Of a DNA stretch of 64,000 nt, positions 14,262-24,679 are shown piece by piece. Source of the DNA: Cycas panzhihuaensis (lineage: Eukaryota > Cycadophyta); the NCBI GenBank assembly GCA_023213395.1, contig CM041465.1, forward strand, positions 97,905,741 to 97,969,740, given 5' to 3'. The first letter of the stretch is position 1. The number at the start of each line of letters is the position of its first letter. The notes beneath the pieces were generated by a model. The model did not search any database. It saw only the letters and a list, made by a program, of their open reading frames with translations, and was not told the DNA's origin. Both the position numbers and the translations under genes were made by a program.

Positions 14262-17103
14262 ATTCTACTCTTATGAATAGTAATAGCGCAAGCAGGGTCT
14301 ATGGCCAATATGCATGTCTAGGATCATATGCATTAAAATGATCTTCCTTAGTGTGCTAGAAAATGAAGCTAAAAAAAACTTAATACACATGAAGGTATAT
14401 GGTTTAAATGCATGCCTAGGTTCTTTTTCTTTTTGTGAGAAAATGGGGCTAATAACATTCCTCAAGAATCAAAATTGTGGAATATACACACAATACAAAA
14501 AGAATCTTCTAGAACAAATAAGAAAATCTAACATTCACATGCTTCAAGGCCTTTCCACACGCATCATGTTAAGGTATTATAAATTCTTTCTTATTTCTTA
14601 CCTGTAACTCATTCATTCATCATAGTTTATGGTAGGTTTTCTCATAATGCCTTATCTAGCACTTATAATTTGCTAATATTTTCATTGTTGTGGGGCATTC
14701 CTCATAAAGACATGTATTTTTCTCCTTGTCAAATGCATTGATATCTTTCTTTGGGCTTTGGCTATCGATGTTCTCTTGCAAAAATTTTCCTTATCATTCT
14801 AACACCATTAGGTTCCATGCATCACCAGTGTTTACAAGTGGCAAAATTACATTATCATCTTCTTCGTTGCAATGCTCAAGACCACTTGTAGGCTCTTGAC
14901 ATCAACTCGGTGTCCTTCAAATGCTTCCCCTCCAAACTCTAGAAGCTTCTCTCCTACACCCTTTGTAACCATTTAACACATTATCCCCTTATAATGCAGG
15001 AAAAGGGGTATTGTAATGCATTATTGAATGTGCCTAATTGATGTCTATTTTCATTGTACAAAACACTTGCATAATTAAATTCTTATGGGTAGTAGTACAA
15101 CTTAAATTATTACAAGATCTTTCTTTCTTTCTTTTTTTCCTCCCAAAACAACAATGTTATAATTCTTCTATATCAAAAATAAAATCCCCATTATATAAAT
15201 TAACCATATATTTTCAAGAAAGAAAAAATGGGAACTAATACTTCCTATCACATTTTATGAATTTATTTTTTGACCAAACACTATTTCTATACTAGGTAAA
15301 ATCATAGATTGAGACAACCCAACATAATTGCATAATCAAAATATGTGGAGCATTTTTTTCACAATTGCAAATATCACAGCCTTTAACATTAACATTTATT
15401 TTTTAAAATTGGACTTTGATAATTATTAAAGTTACATTTGCCATACTAAAATCTTCTTTTTTGGTTCTAGTTTTGAGCTTTAAATTTTATTAGCTACACA
15501 TCCATTTAGAGGCAAGCCACTTGAAGTGTAATGCAAAAAAGGATTAAGAAAAAAAAAGAATATGATTCCTCCACTAAACATTTAATAATAGGCTTTTATT
15601 TGTTGCTTTTGATACCAATATGTTAAAACAATTTATAGCTTTGATAGCATTATATTGAGGGATGAATACAAAAGCTAAAAGATAACGCAAGTAGACCTAA
15701 TAAGGACATATAATAGACAAATGGAGATGAGTATAAAATAGACAAATAAGTAACAATATGATGAAGATGTATAAGTATAATGTACACAAGATATATGAAG
15801 GAATGGCTAAATTTCATCTTATTGAAAAATTTATACACATATTTATAAAATATCTCACCTCATGTGGAAAACCCTATAGGACAACTTATGTGTATTGACA
15901 TACTTTTTGAGTTGTATATATATTTTAGGTAATTATAATATAATATTCACAAAATATTAAGAGAATGCAAATTAAGTTAGGGATAACATTTAATGTAATT
16001 TGATATTATTATCTAATATTTTCTTTCATAATATATAATTACATAATATCAAATATCACATCAAATATAAATTGTGTCTTCAATTATGCTAGAACATAAA
16101 TTTCTTTAAATAACATGAAATGTTATTAATATCCATATAAAAGATGCTCCATCTACTAAACCACATAAGTAACTAACTGTTGTGGCTACTAATTTGCTAG
16201 GTAACTCTTTCAAGTACATGGTTCTGTTAGCATTATACCAACATCAATTTGGGAACATGTCATTCTACGTGGTCAAACAAGTATGTTGAAAATAAAGTAC
16301 AAGAGTAGCTACAAAAAGGTGTTCCACATATTGTTAAATGAGATTATGAGAAGTTTCTTTTACAACTATTGATTAGGAATACAATACAATTAGTAATTAT
16401 AGTTAGAAATATATCAAATCACCAACTCTAATGGCTAGAAATATAATGAAATTAGCCTTCTTGGCCTTACAAATAGAATCTATGGCCTTTTTAGTGCATC
16501 TATGGGCTAAGAAACTTTAATAATATAACTTAACAATAACTTAAAATGTCTTAAACATGATATAAAAAGGATGTAACTTAATCAACACTAAATGTGACAC
16601 TCTCTAATGATAATTTTGATAAATTTTAATAAGTAGGGTTTTATATAGTTTATGAAAGAGCCTATGACTCAAACTCTTACATTTTGGTCTATATTTGGGA
16701 CTACATATCATCAATAATATAATTATCAAGCGATTTTAAAACCTTTTAAGAAAAGATAAATGTGTCTAAAATTACAAAAATATTATAAAAATGGTAACTT
16801 TTAGAAAAGAAATTTAACTTTGATTGGAATCTTCTACAACAAATCAATACCAAATTGTTTCATGTGACTCGCCATTTTGAAGGGGGTGGAGTCAACTTTC
16901 TAACACAACTTTTAGATTTAAAAACCTATTTTATTTGTTTAAGTCACTGTTAAAAATATGAATCTAGGTTTTTATAAAATAAAGAGAACTAAAAAATCAG
17001 TGGCATAACCCCTTTTGCTATTAAGCTCTTAGTTAGATTAGGCAATCATGTGATTAAGGGGCTTTGAACTCGGGGGCTTTGCAGCTTGAAATTTCATCAT
17101 CAT

Positions 17104-17105
<2 letters not shown>
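14262..17105. other. AT-rich intergenic sequence
   Basis: No supported gene. Frames such as 14314-14607 (+) have no recognisable domain and lack the composition of the one real gene nearby. Confidence 0.4.

Positions 17106-17152
<47 letters not shown>
17106..17152. repeat. (AT)n microsatellite
   Basis: A perfect AT dinucleotide run of about 47 bases. Confidence 0.95.
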
Positions 17153-17156
<4 letters not shown>

Positions 17157-17468
17157 AATGCATAGTTAGCTTGTAAAAAATTATACATCTTCCAAAAAAT
17201 AAGAATATTAAGAAATCACTAAAATGATAAGGGCAATAACCTCATTATATATACTAATAAGCGCAATGTGGATATGGTGTCATTTTCAGCTTATTTGCCG
17301 ATCATGTGTATATATCTCGGATGTTGTAGCTACAACTTGTCTTCCTAGTATTGCAAACTCATCTCAGCTTCACGGTAAAATCTAATGAGAATCTATACTC
17401 TTTTATTTTTCGTCCTTGCCATAAGATTTTTCATCTTCATTTCTTTAATTGCTTTGTTTGATTCTGGA
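17153..17468. other. AT-rich left flank of element A
   Basis: No feature was recognised. It does not resemble the beginning of the C-type LTR found on the right side of element A, so the two flanks cannot be shown to be one former target. Confidence 0.35.
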
Positions 17469-20118
17469 CGCGTGTCTACGGGATAGCTACATAACTAAAT
17501 AAGTGTGGTAAGAGCGGGTGGTAATGTGATCGAGAAAGAGACCTATAAGTAGGGTAATTACCGCGCCCGTGCCGGGCGAGTTCGGGACCTGCAATGGAAT
17601 GTGGCTACCAAAGGGTGATCCTCCACCACTTCGAACAAAGGGTGAGGAGGCGTAGGGTTAGCCTGGGTTGACCTAGGGGAAGGATCCTCCCACCCTTGGA
17701 TGGCCAGAAGGGAAAGGGGAGGAGCCTTCAAGGGTTTCCCTAAAGCAACGGGAAACGAAGAAGGATAGGCAAGCGGCTGGCCTATAGGCGGGGTCACTTT
17801 GGTTATCCGGCGAAGCGAGGAACCAAATGAAAGCAAGAGGGATGATCCGAGAAGATGGATCAAGGTATGCCTAAGCAAACTAACCGCATACACGAATAAT
17901 GGAGAGCAAGGAGTTCGCATGACAAAAGGAGGGGAAAGGTGAAAAGGAGCGGTTCCTATGACCTTTTCCTATGGGTAGCAGAGATGCATGCAATAAAACA
18001 AATAGAACGTAAACCGAAAGCAAAGTTAAGTTTCCCTTTTGATCTCCGATGTGTTAATTACTAAGAAGGAATTCAAAAGGAAAGGGTAGTAGGGTGGAGT
18101 GAGGCGTGCACCTGGATCGGAGGCGTGTGTGACGAGGGCCTTCCCGAGGGACACCAAACTACTCCACGAGGTGCGTCGGATCATGAGGCGTCACGATGGA
18201 AGAAGGGGCTCCCTTACCTTCCCCGGAAAAATACTAAAGTACAATGCCAAGGAAGAAAAGAACCGAATACTAACGACTAAAGAAGTATGAAAGTACAACA
18301 TGCATAGGAGCACTTACTGAGCGGAAGAAGCGAAAAATACCTTTTGCGCTCTCCAAGCACCTGCAAGCAACGGCAACCTCCCCCTTTCCGGAGAAAGGGT
18401 ACTAACATGCAATGATGAGATCCTAACAATACATGTCTATGTAATACAAATATAAACTTAAACACATATATCTTAGCATCAACACAACAATGATAGAATG
18501 TAAAAGAGGGCAACCAAAGCGAAAGGAAAGTAACCAGTAAGCCTCCGAGTGGCCTACCTCCCGCAAAGAACACCCCAACCTCCCCCCAAAAGCCACAAGG
18601 CAGCGAGGGCAAGGCCAAGAGAGATGGTTGGAAATAGTAGCAAAGGGGTGAAGCGGAGCCAAAGAAGACCTACGGCGAACCAGGGTGCTATGAAGAGCAA
18701 ACCGGGCTGCCAGGAAAAGAGTTAGACAAGGACAAGCAGTCGAGACTTATGTAAGTTGCTCGGACCTAAGCCTAAGCCCTCAAACCAGCGCTGCAACGTG
18801 TGACAACGCTAATTTCAGCGGCTAAGGAAGGGCCAACAAACCCTTGTTTGAGTGCCAAGGACAGCACGAGGCAAGAGGGAAGGTTTGGGGGGCTTAAAGC
18901 TGCTTGAGGAGCGTGGAAGGTGGTACGGAATCCACCCAGCTCCTTCCCAAACCCTATGTCAACCCTCAGTACCACTGCCTTGAGCAACAAACGCAGGTAA
19001 AAGGCACTATGACAGAGGTAGAACAACCCAATGAAAAGAGGAAAAACAACCCTCACAAAGACAAGCAAGAAACAAGCAAGATAGAGCATCAATATCACAA
19101 GAGAAACAACTTAAATCAATAAATACCTGAGTGGAAAAGGAAAGGTGCTTGCCTCAGCTAAGGGCTAGCATGGAGAGGTTGAGAAATCAGCCCAGAACTG
19201 TGGTGTAGTAGGTTTGGGACCCTGCTAGCGAAGTTGGAAGGAGAACACCTGCACTTCGAACACTTGAAAACTGCCCGGGGTAAGAATCTACTGAAATCTC
19301 TCCAAGGGGCCCTCTTCAAGGTGTGTGAGGGGCTGGGAAGATGTCCTAGCCACACAGAAGGAGAGCTGGGCGCCGGAGGAGAGACGCAGGTCCTGTAGGT
19401 GGTAGCGGCAGAGAAGAGCAGAGCACAGCGTGGTTTCCTTGAGGAGCAATCCAAAAAGTGAGCCAAAAGTTCCAAAAAATTAGTAGATCATGCCTTAAGT
19501 ACCCAACCCAAACCCTAAAGCGAGTGATTGGGGCACGGCTGGCAGCGAGTTAAGTCGTGAGACATGTGGAAGTTTCGCAATAAATACGAAAATGCCACGA
19601 TAGATTTTAAAAAACAAGTTAGACGGTCATCATACAAAATCCGATGTCTGAAAATCTCGACCAGATCAACCCAAAGGCAAAACAGTTCACCAAACCGGCT
19701 CTGTGGGCAAATGACAAAAATGGCCAATAGGGGGCTAAGACACCCACCCGGGGGTAAACAAGCCAACAAACAGGTCCAATAGAGCAAAAATAGGGCTCAA
19801 ACAGTGTGGCAAGTCAACCAAATGATGACGGGTCATCACACGGGCGGAGGTGGCGCAAACCGAGTGGATCTTGGAGCGAGGAGGGCAAATGCGGGAAGTG
19901 GAGTGGCCACCAGGGTGCCACACTTGCTAGGAGTGTGCCCCTGCTATAGTCGTCATAGGCTAAAGTAAGTGTAGACGAAGACAAAGTCGCTTACAAAGCC
20001 ACACACATGCAGACATGCAAGCAAACACTCATCAAATGAAAGCGATGATAAGGTGATAAACATACTTGCACTTACCTGAGTCAGTGATGCCGTATCTATT
20101 CCTAGAAGCCAGGAAACA
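17469..20118 (-). repeat. Element A 3' LTR (left copy, about 2.65 kb)
   Basis: It aligns along its length with 44481-47162. Its right end (GCCAGGAAACA) is followed by CTGCCTTGGCGAGAGCCTC, which on the minus strand is the purine-rich GAGGCTCTCGCCAAGGCAG immediately before the LTR, a plausible though interrupted polypurine tract. Element B has the related GAGGCTCTGCGCCGAGGC in the same place. The outer end begins CGCGTGTC instead of TGCGCGTC. Frames within are non-coding. Confidence 0.8.
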
Positions 20119-20559
20119 CTGCCTTGGCGAGAGCCTCAAGCTCGGAAGCTCGGTGATGGCGAACGCTGGCAACATAACTGTCAGTAGCACATGTGTATAT
20201 GGATATGTCAATCAAGATCATAACAGTAGGCAAGGGCGCTGGCGAGTGTCGTGGCGGAACGCGTGGATACGAAAGCGGCGGTGGAGACAGCATAGGGGCT
20301 GCCTATGAGCCACCTAGGAACCGACTGGAAAAATGAGAAAGGTGAGGGGGCTGCCCCCACCATAAAAGATACAGAAGAGTATGCATGATCAAGTGAAAGA
20401 GCAAGCAAAGGGTAAGCACCATAGTTTTACCTCATTAGTAGCCAGGTTTCAGAGGTGCGAACGGGTCGCAAAGCAAAGTGTAAGATGGCCTGGGGCTTGG
20501 GCAACTGGAGGGGAGGGACAAGCCAAGCCTCGAAGGAGAGGAAGGCGACGCTCAAGGAT

Positions 20560-20931
20560 GAGGCGAACGAGACTATCTGCCTCAGCGTTGAGGGCCCGAG
20601 GGATATGCTAGATATCGACGGAAAAGAAGCGGGCCATGAGAGATCTGGCAGCAGAAGCAAGGGTCCTCAAGTGAGGGCATCGCACTGTAAACTGGGTGAG
20701 ATGAGACACCACAACTTGAGAGTCGCAGCGTAACGATGGATCCGTGATGGAAACAGAGAGCATCGATGGGGCTTCAATAACTTGTATATTGACTTTGTTG
20801 TTAGTAGCCTCTTGGAGGAAGATCCCAGAGCGGAGGAGATTGTGTCCAGAGGGGCTGTGGAGAATCCATGCAGCGGCAGAAGGTCCAGGATTACCACGAC
20901 TTCTGCTGTCGGTAAAGATGTAGATGGACAT
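20560..20931 (-). pseudogene. Extra RNase H (archaeal-like/plant RNase H type) of element A, downstream of integrase
   Basis: On the minus strand the ATG at 20931 starts MSIYIFTDSRSRGNPGPSA, the RNase HI beta-1 signature (D-G-A-S-R-G-N-P-G-P in the family). It is followed by GIFLQEATNNK (family: EATNNxAEY), LRCDSQVVVSHL (third catalytic Asp) and, after one in-frame TAG, HIPRALNAEADSLV (family: IPRxxNxxAD, fourth Asp). The TAG replaces an expected Gln, a C-to-T type change. The second catalytic residue (Glu of AEY) is not preserved. This is a type I RNase H separate from the gypsy RNase H next to RT. In Tat elements such a second domain is known; here it lies between integrase and 3' LTR. Remnants occur at the same place in B and C. 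Confidence 0.8.
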
Positions 20932-20991
20932 GGGTGACACAAAATCCTGGCAGTCAATAGATAATGAAAGCAACACTCGAAAGGCAAGCAA

Positions 20992-22090
20992 AAAGGTGGC
21001 TGTGAAGGGTAGGAGGACCTAGCAATGAGGTTACCCAGGGCGAGAGCAAGCGGTCCGATCACCGGCAGAGAGTGGTCGGAAGAAACAGTCTCCTGGGGCG
21101 CCAAAAGGTCGCTTCGGAAAGCGAAACATGCCCCCAGGCAGGGGAGCATTCCCCTTTGGGGACCCTAAGAGCGAGAAAGGGTTGCGGAAATGAGTCCAGG
21201 GCGACGAAACGAGCCAAATGAGTATAAACTCGGGCATGCATGGGAGTAGTATGCAAAACGATGCAGAAGGGCCCTAGCAAAAGTGCGATAATGAGGCACC
21301 ATAAATGCCCTTACAAGGGAGGGCAGAAAGGGCCTCAATAGAGCACAATGTGCGACAGGGCCAGAAGGCAAAGGCAATCAGGGAAACGGGATGGTCCCAA
21401 CAGCTGTTGCGGGGCCAAAAACAAAGGAAGTGCCCGTTGGGGCCCCCGCCTATATAAGGAAATCAAACGGGAAAATGGATTCATTTTTACTAGCTCTCGT
21501 ACGAAACCAGAGCCATTCCCTTATGAAGCGGAACGCCGCCCAACTTTGGAGGCACGCAAAGAGAGATCGGACCGTCGGATCGGAGAGCGGAGAGAGCCAG
21601 CGCGACTGATAGGACGACATGGCGATAGTGAGACTGGATCGAGTGAGTGGATATCACTAAACCCAACCCATTTCGAAGTTCAAATTCATTGCTTTTCGTA
21701 GTTTCATGTAATTTTTAGTGCCCCTTATGGGCAATCAGAGGCCTCTCGGAGTCCGAACCGGACCCAGAAAGAGGCGGGGACCTGGGCATTAGGAGCCACG
21801 GTCTCGTGGGCCACAGGGTCCACCGGAAGATTTTTTGGTTTTCGGCGTAAATCCCCCTTTTGGGGATCGCTGTTCATCTGCGGTAATGATCACGGTGTCG
21901 CGATCATTCTTAGTGGGACCCATGCCAAACTTAGCAGTGCACTAAGTTTGGTGATGAAGGCGAAAAGGAAAAAGCAGATAAGGGCCAAAAAGCCAAATCT
22001 CGAGCGGAGAGAGTTTTAAGAGAGTGAGGGATGATAGTGACTGACGTGAAGCTAACTTGAATTATTTTTTGTGAGCGAGTTGTCATCGCG
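20992..22090. other. Non-coding spacer between divergent RNase H and Plant Mobile Domain ORFs
   Basis: No ORF of known type is present. It is homologous in order and phrase to the C-element stub at 58300-59150 (shared AAATGAGCCAAAT/G...GTATAAAC, AGAGCCATTCCCTT/GGAGCCATCCCTTT, GAGTGGATA, and the GACCTGGGCATTAG/GACTAGGGCATTAG region). It is therefore an old, retained part of the family rather than random filler. It contains a strong TATA box on the + strand at 21451. Confidence 0.55.
21451..21459 (+). promoter_or_regulatory. TATA box for antisense transcription in element A
   Basis: TATATAAGG, preceded by a GC-rich block (GGGGCCCCCGCC), is an excellent plant TATA box on the strand opposite to gag-pol. 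It lies about 640 bases upstream of the antisense Plant Mobile Domain frame. The aligned site in C (about 58753) is degraded. Function is inferred only from motif and position. Confidence 0.5.
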
Positions 22091-23625
22091 GTGAATAACC
22101 GCGAGAATGGGTATGGCCATGTTGAGCTACATGGAGATGGCGTCCGGGAGGACGGGAGATCACAGAGGTGTGGCCTATACAAGGCCCTCAAGACACCTCA
22201 GTATGCATCAGATCAGAGGTTGTTGGTCGACATAGTATCCCATTGGGATAGGAGGAGACATGTGTTCCACCTACCGCAGGTAGGTGATGTGATGGTCACG
22301 GCGAGAGATATACGACGGATACTGGGAGTACAATGCCCTGGGAGGCCGGTGAGGCGGGGACTGTTGCGCAGGCGGCACATGGAGGTAGCCACATTCTTCA
22401 TAGGAGCTGATAGATGGGAGGCGGAGGCTCCCCTCCGACTATCTTGATGTCGTGGATTCCTCGGGTGAGGAACCGATTATATGTGACGTTATTCCAGATT
22501 TCCGGAAGCGTAACTATAGGGAGATACCGGTGGGTGGTTAGATGCGATCTGCATTGCTAAGCGGTGAGAGGAGGATGGTGGGCGACCACGATAGCAGCGA
22601 ACCTCGCCGCCCAACCAGACACTATCGGGATGACCCGGAGGAAGTTGTCATACAGACACTACTGCGGTGTTGGTTTTTGATCATTTCAGCGGTGGCAGCT
22701 AGCGGGGGACCACACCCCATTCAGTGGGCCCGATGGTCCACAGTGGCGACTCGGTTGAGAGGGAGAGGACTAGGCCCATGTCAGGTGATCAGTGGAGGTG
22801 ACGTCACTAGACCTCCTCACCCTACCGGACTACATAGCGAGCCTTATAGGATGGTGAGGTGGGATAGTGACGACGAGGTGGCGGCGAGGCGCCGATGATG
22901 ATGATGGCGATGATAGAAATGATGGAGATGATGGGGCCAGCCCGTCACGACCTCTAGGGGAGGCAAGTCCCTCAGGGATAGCAGGAGGTGCAGAGGGTCC
23001 ATTCGGTGCCGGGGAGGCAGGCCAGAGCATGAGAGGCGAGGGGATCCGTGACCAGGGCCCGCAGGCTGCGGATCGTGATGGGATCCGAAGAGATGAGAGT
23101 TGGGCCCACCCCTGCGAGGAGGGAGGCCCAGGCAAAGGAGGTGCTAGAGGACGAGGCACCTGCGGCTGGCGGAGAGCCAGGAGGGGAGGATGTCGCGCGA
23201 CTAGAGGAGCCGGCGGCCACAGCAGGTGAGACCTAACATTTTCTAGAGTCGTTTGGCATCCAGATAGATGTTTGGTTTGGTTTGATCATGGTATATGGTA
23301 AGATGCATACTGACACATGGCATGTTGCATTGGCAGTGCGTGAGATCCTGAGATGATAGAGGCGTGGTGAGGAGATATTCCTCGGTGTATGCGGAGGGGC
23401 AAGCCCATCCAAGCGAGAGATGAGCCTAGGCGGCGCCACATAGAGGCATTCGCCGGATTGATGAGGGTGAGAGACATATGGGTCAGAGTCCCAAGAGCAC
23501 GCGACATCCGGGGATACCTGCAGTGGAGAGGGATGATGCGAGGCCGAGGGATGAGTTACGCGGACAGGGTGGAGGCTCAGAGGCAAAAGGCGGGCAGTGG
23601 AGATGCCGAGGCGGGACCCAACTAG
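22091..23625 (+). pseudogene. Antisense ORF region with a Plant Mobile Domain (PMD), in element A
   Basis: On the strand opposite to gag-pol, 22091-22447 reads DQRLLVDIVSHWDRRRHVFH followed by LPQVGDVMVTARDIRRILGV and a GRPV. This matches the N-terminal PMD consensus: L..LV..W.....FHLP.GE...T..D+..+LGL...GRPV. After a stop at 22447 the frame shifts. 22490-22545 gives a GRYRW phrase like the GxYxWG of PMDs. 22867-23229 is acidic and low-complexity (DDDGDD repeats), and 23389-23625 contains DIRGYLQWRGMMRG, resembling the YLxWY region of PMD proteins. No ATG is in frame at the 5' end (it opens with GTG), so the start is lost or lies in a spliced upstream exon. PMD proteins (MAIN/MAIL1 family) act in gene and TE silencing, and PMDs also occur inside plant transposons. 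B lacks this block. Confidence 0.65.
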
Positions 23626-24500
23626 CGGTAATCACAAGAGCGTCTCGGTGATGGAGGAAGCACTCAGGAGAGGATCGTATCCGCCCGACACGTCTGATCT
23701 AGTAGCGCAGGTGGTGTCGAGGTCGAGCCGGAGCAGGATGCATACCCACACGGCGGCGACGACCCCGAGATGACCGCGAGACGAGGCGCGAGGCGGCGGC
23801 TTCGGAGGCCCAGGAGGAGCCTCGGAGGCATGTGGTCCCCAGGAGAGGGATAATAGAGACCAGGAGATGGCACCCCAGGAGCGGGCCAGCAGTAGACTAG
23901 GATATGTACATATGATTTTGACAGGGAAAAGCATGGACCTCTAGGGGGTCATATATAGGACCATATGATTGTACCCCCCTGCAAGGACACCAGTTTCCCG
24001 GATGTATGCTGTGACATGATTTTTGGATGTATATATATACATGGGGTAATTAGAACCCCATTTGGACATGAGATGCTGTGTATGATGTATCATGTGTGGA
24101 TGACATGTATGTTTGTTTTGTTGGTTGTAAATGTTATGCTGTAGATATTTTATGTTATGAATATTTTGTTGTATGATGCACACGTTTCCTTCCATGTATG
24201 GCTATATGTCTAACAGGAGCACACACACACGTCATGAGTGGAGACAACAGAGAGGCGTGAGGTTAGAGGATAGAGCGACATACACGTCTACGGAAGAGCA
24301 TAGCAGAATATGCGAAGGAAACGACAGATAGGAAAGAGGAGCAACGATGCTCCCAAGCGTCTTCCTGATTGGGGAATGCCCAAGCAAGACGACAAAAGTT
24401 CCCGAGAGGGTATGGGAACGCGGGTTCCGTAGAAGGAACCGGAAAGAAGGAGAAGGATCCATCTTAAATTGCCATTCTACCCGTGGTTGGGAAGAATGGG
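23626..24500 (-). other. Element A post-integrase segment, no intact ORF
   Basis: 23940-24200 matches (as reverse complement) B at about 34140-34360, including GGTCATATATAGGACCATAT and GACATGATTTTTGGATGTAT-like phrases. This shows that B and A share the sequence on one side of the PMD block. The rest has no recognisable coding domain. Confidence 0.5.
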
Positions 24501-24679
24501 GACAACCTAAGATGGTAGTTTAGGCTCATTTCGGAGGCGGTGAAGATATCGTTGAAAGATCACGCATAAAACTTCTTAAGGAATTTCCATTATGACTTTC
24601 TCAAATTCAAGCCCCTACAGGGTGGCTATCCTGTAAGCACCATTATCGAGGGATTCGATAATGATGAAAGGACCAACCA
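24500..24679 (-). pseudogene. Element A integrase C-terminus (left of the B insertion)
   Basis: The minus strand reads MVGPFIIIESLDNGAYRIAT, then GLEFEKVI, matching the B segment at 33655-33745 (VGPFVIIESLDNGAYRIATT in its frame), the GPY/F-type region at the end of gypsy integrases. Relative to B, about 55 bases are absent between this point and where integrase resumes at 37837. Confidence 0.7.

Noticed and set aside
17558-20120. Medium-length ORFs in the LTRs (for example 17558-17920, 19158-19475)
   Set aside because: They lie inside LTRs, do not stay open in the homologous LTR copies and show no domains.
22867-23229. Acidic Asp/Gly-rich ORF as a separate gene
   Set aside because: It continues the antisense PMD region after frame changes and has only low-complexity sequence.
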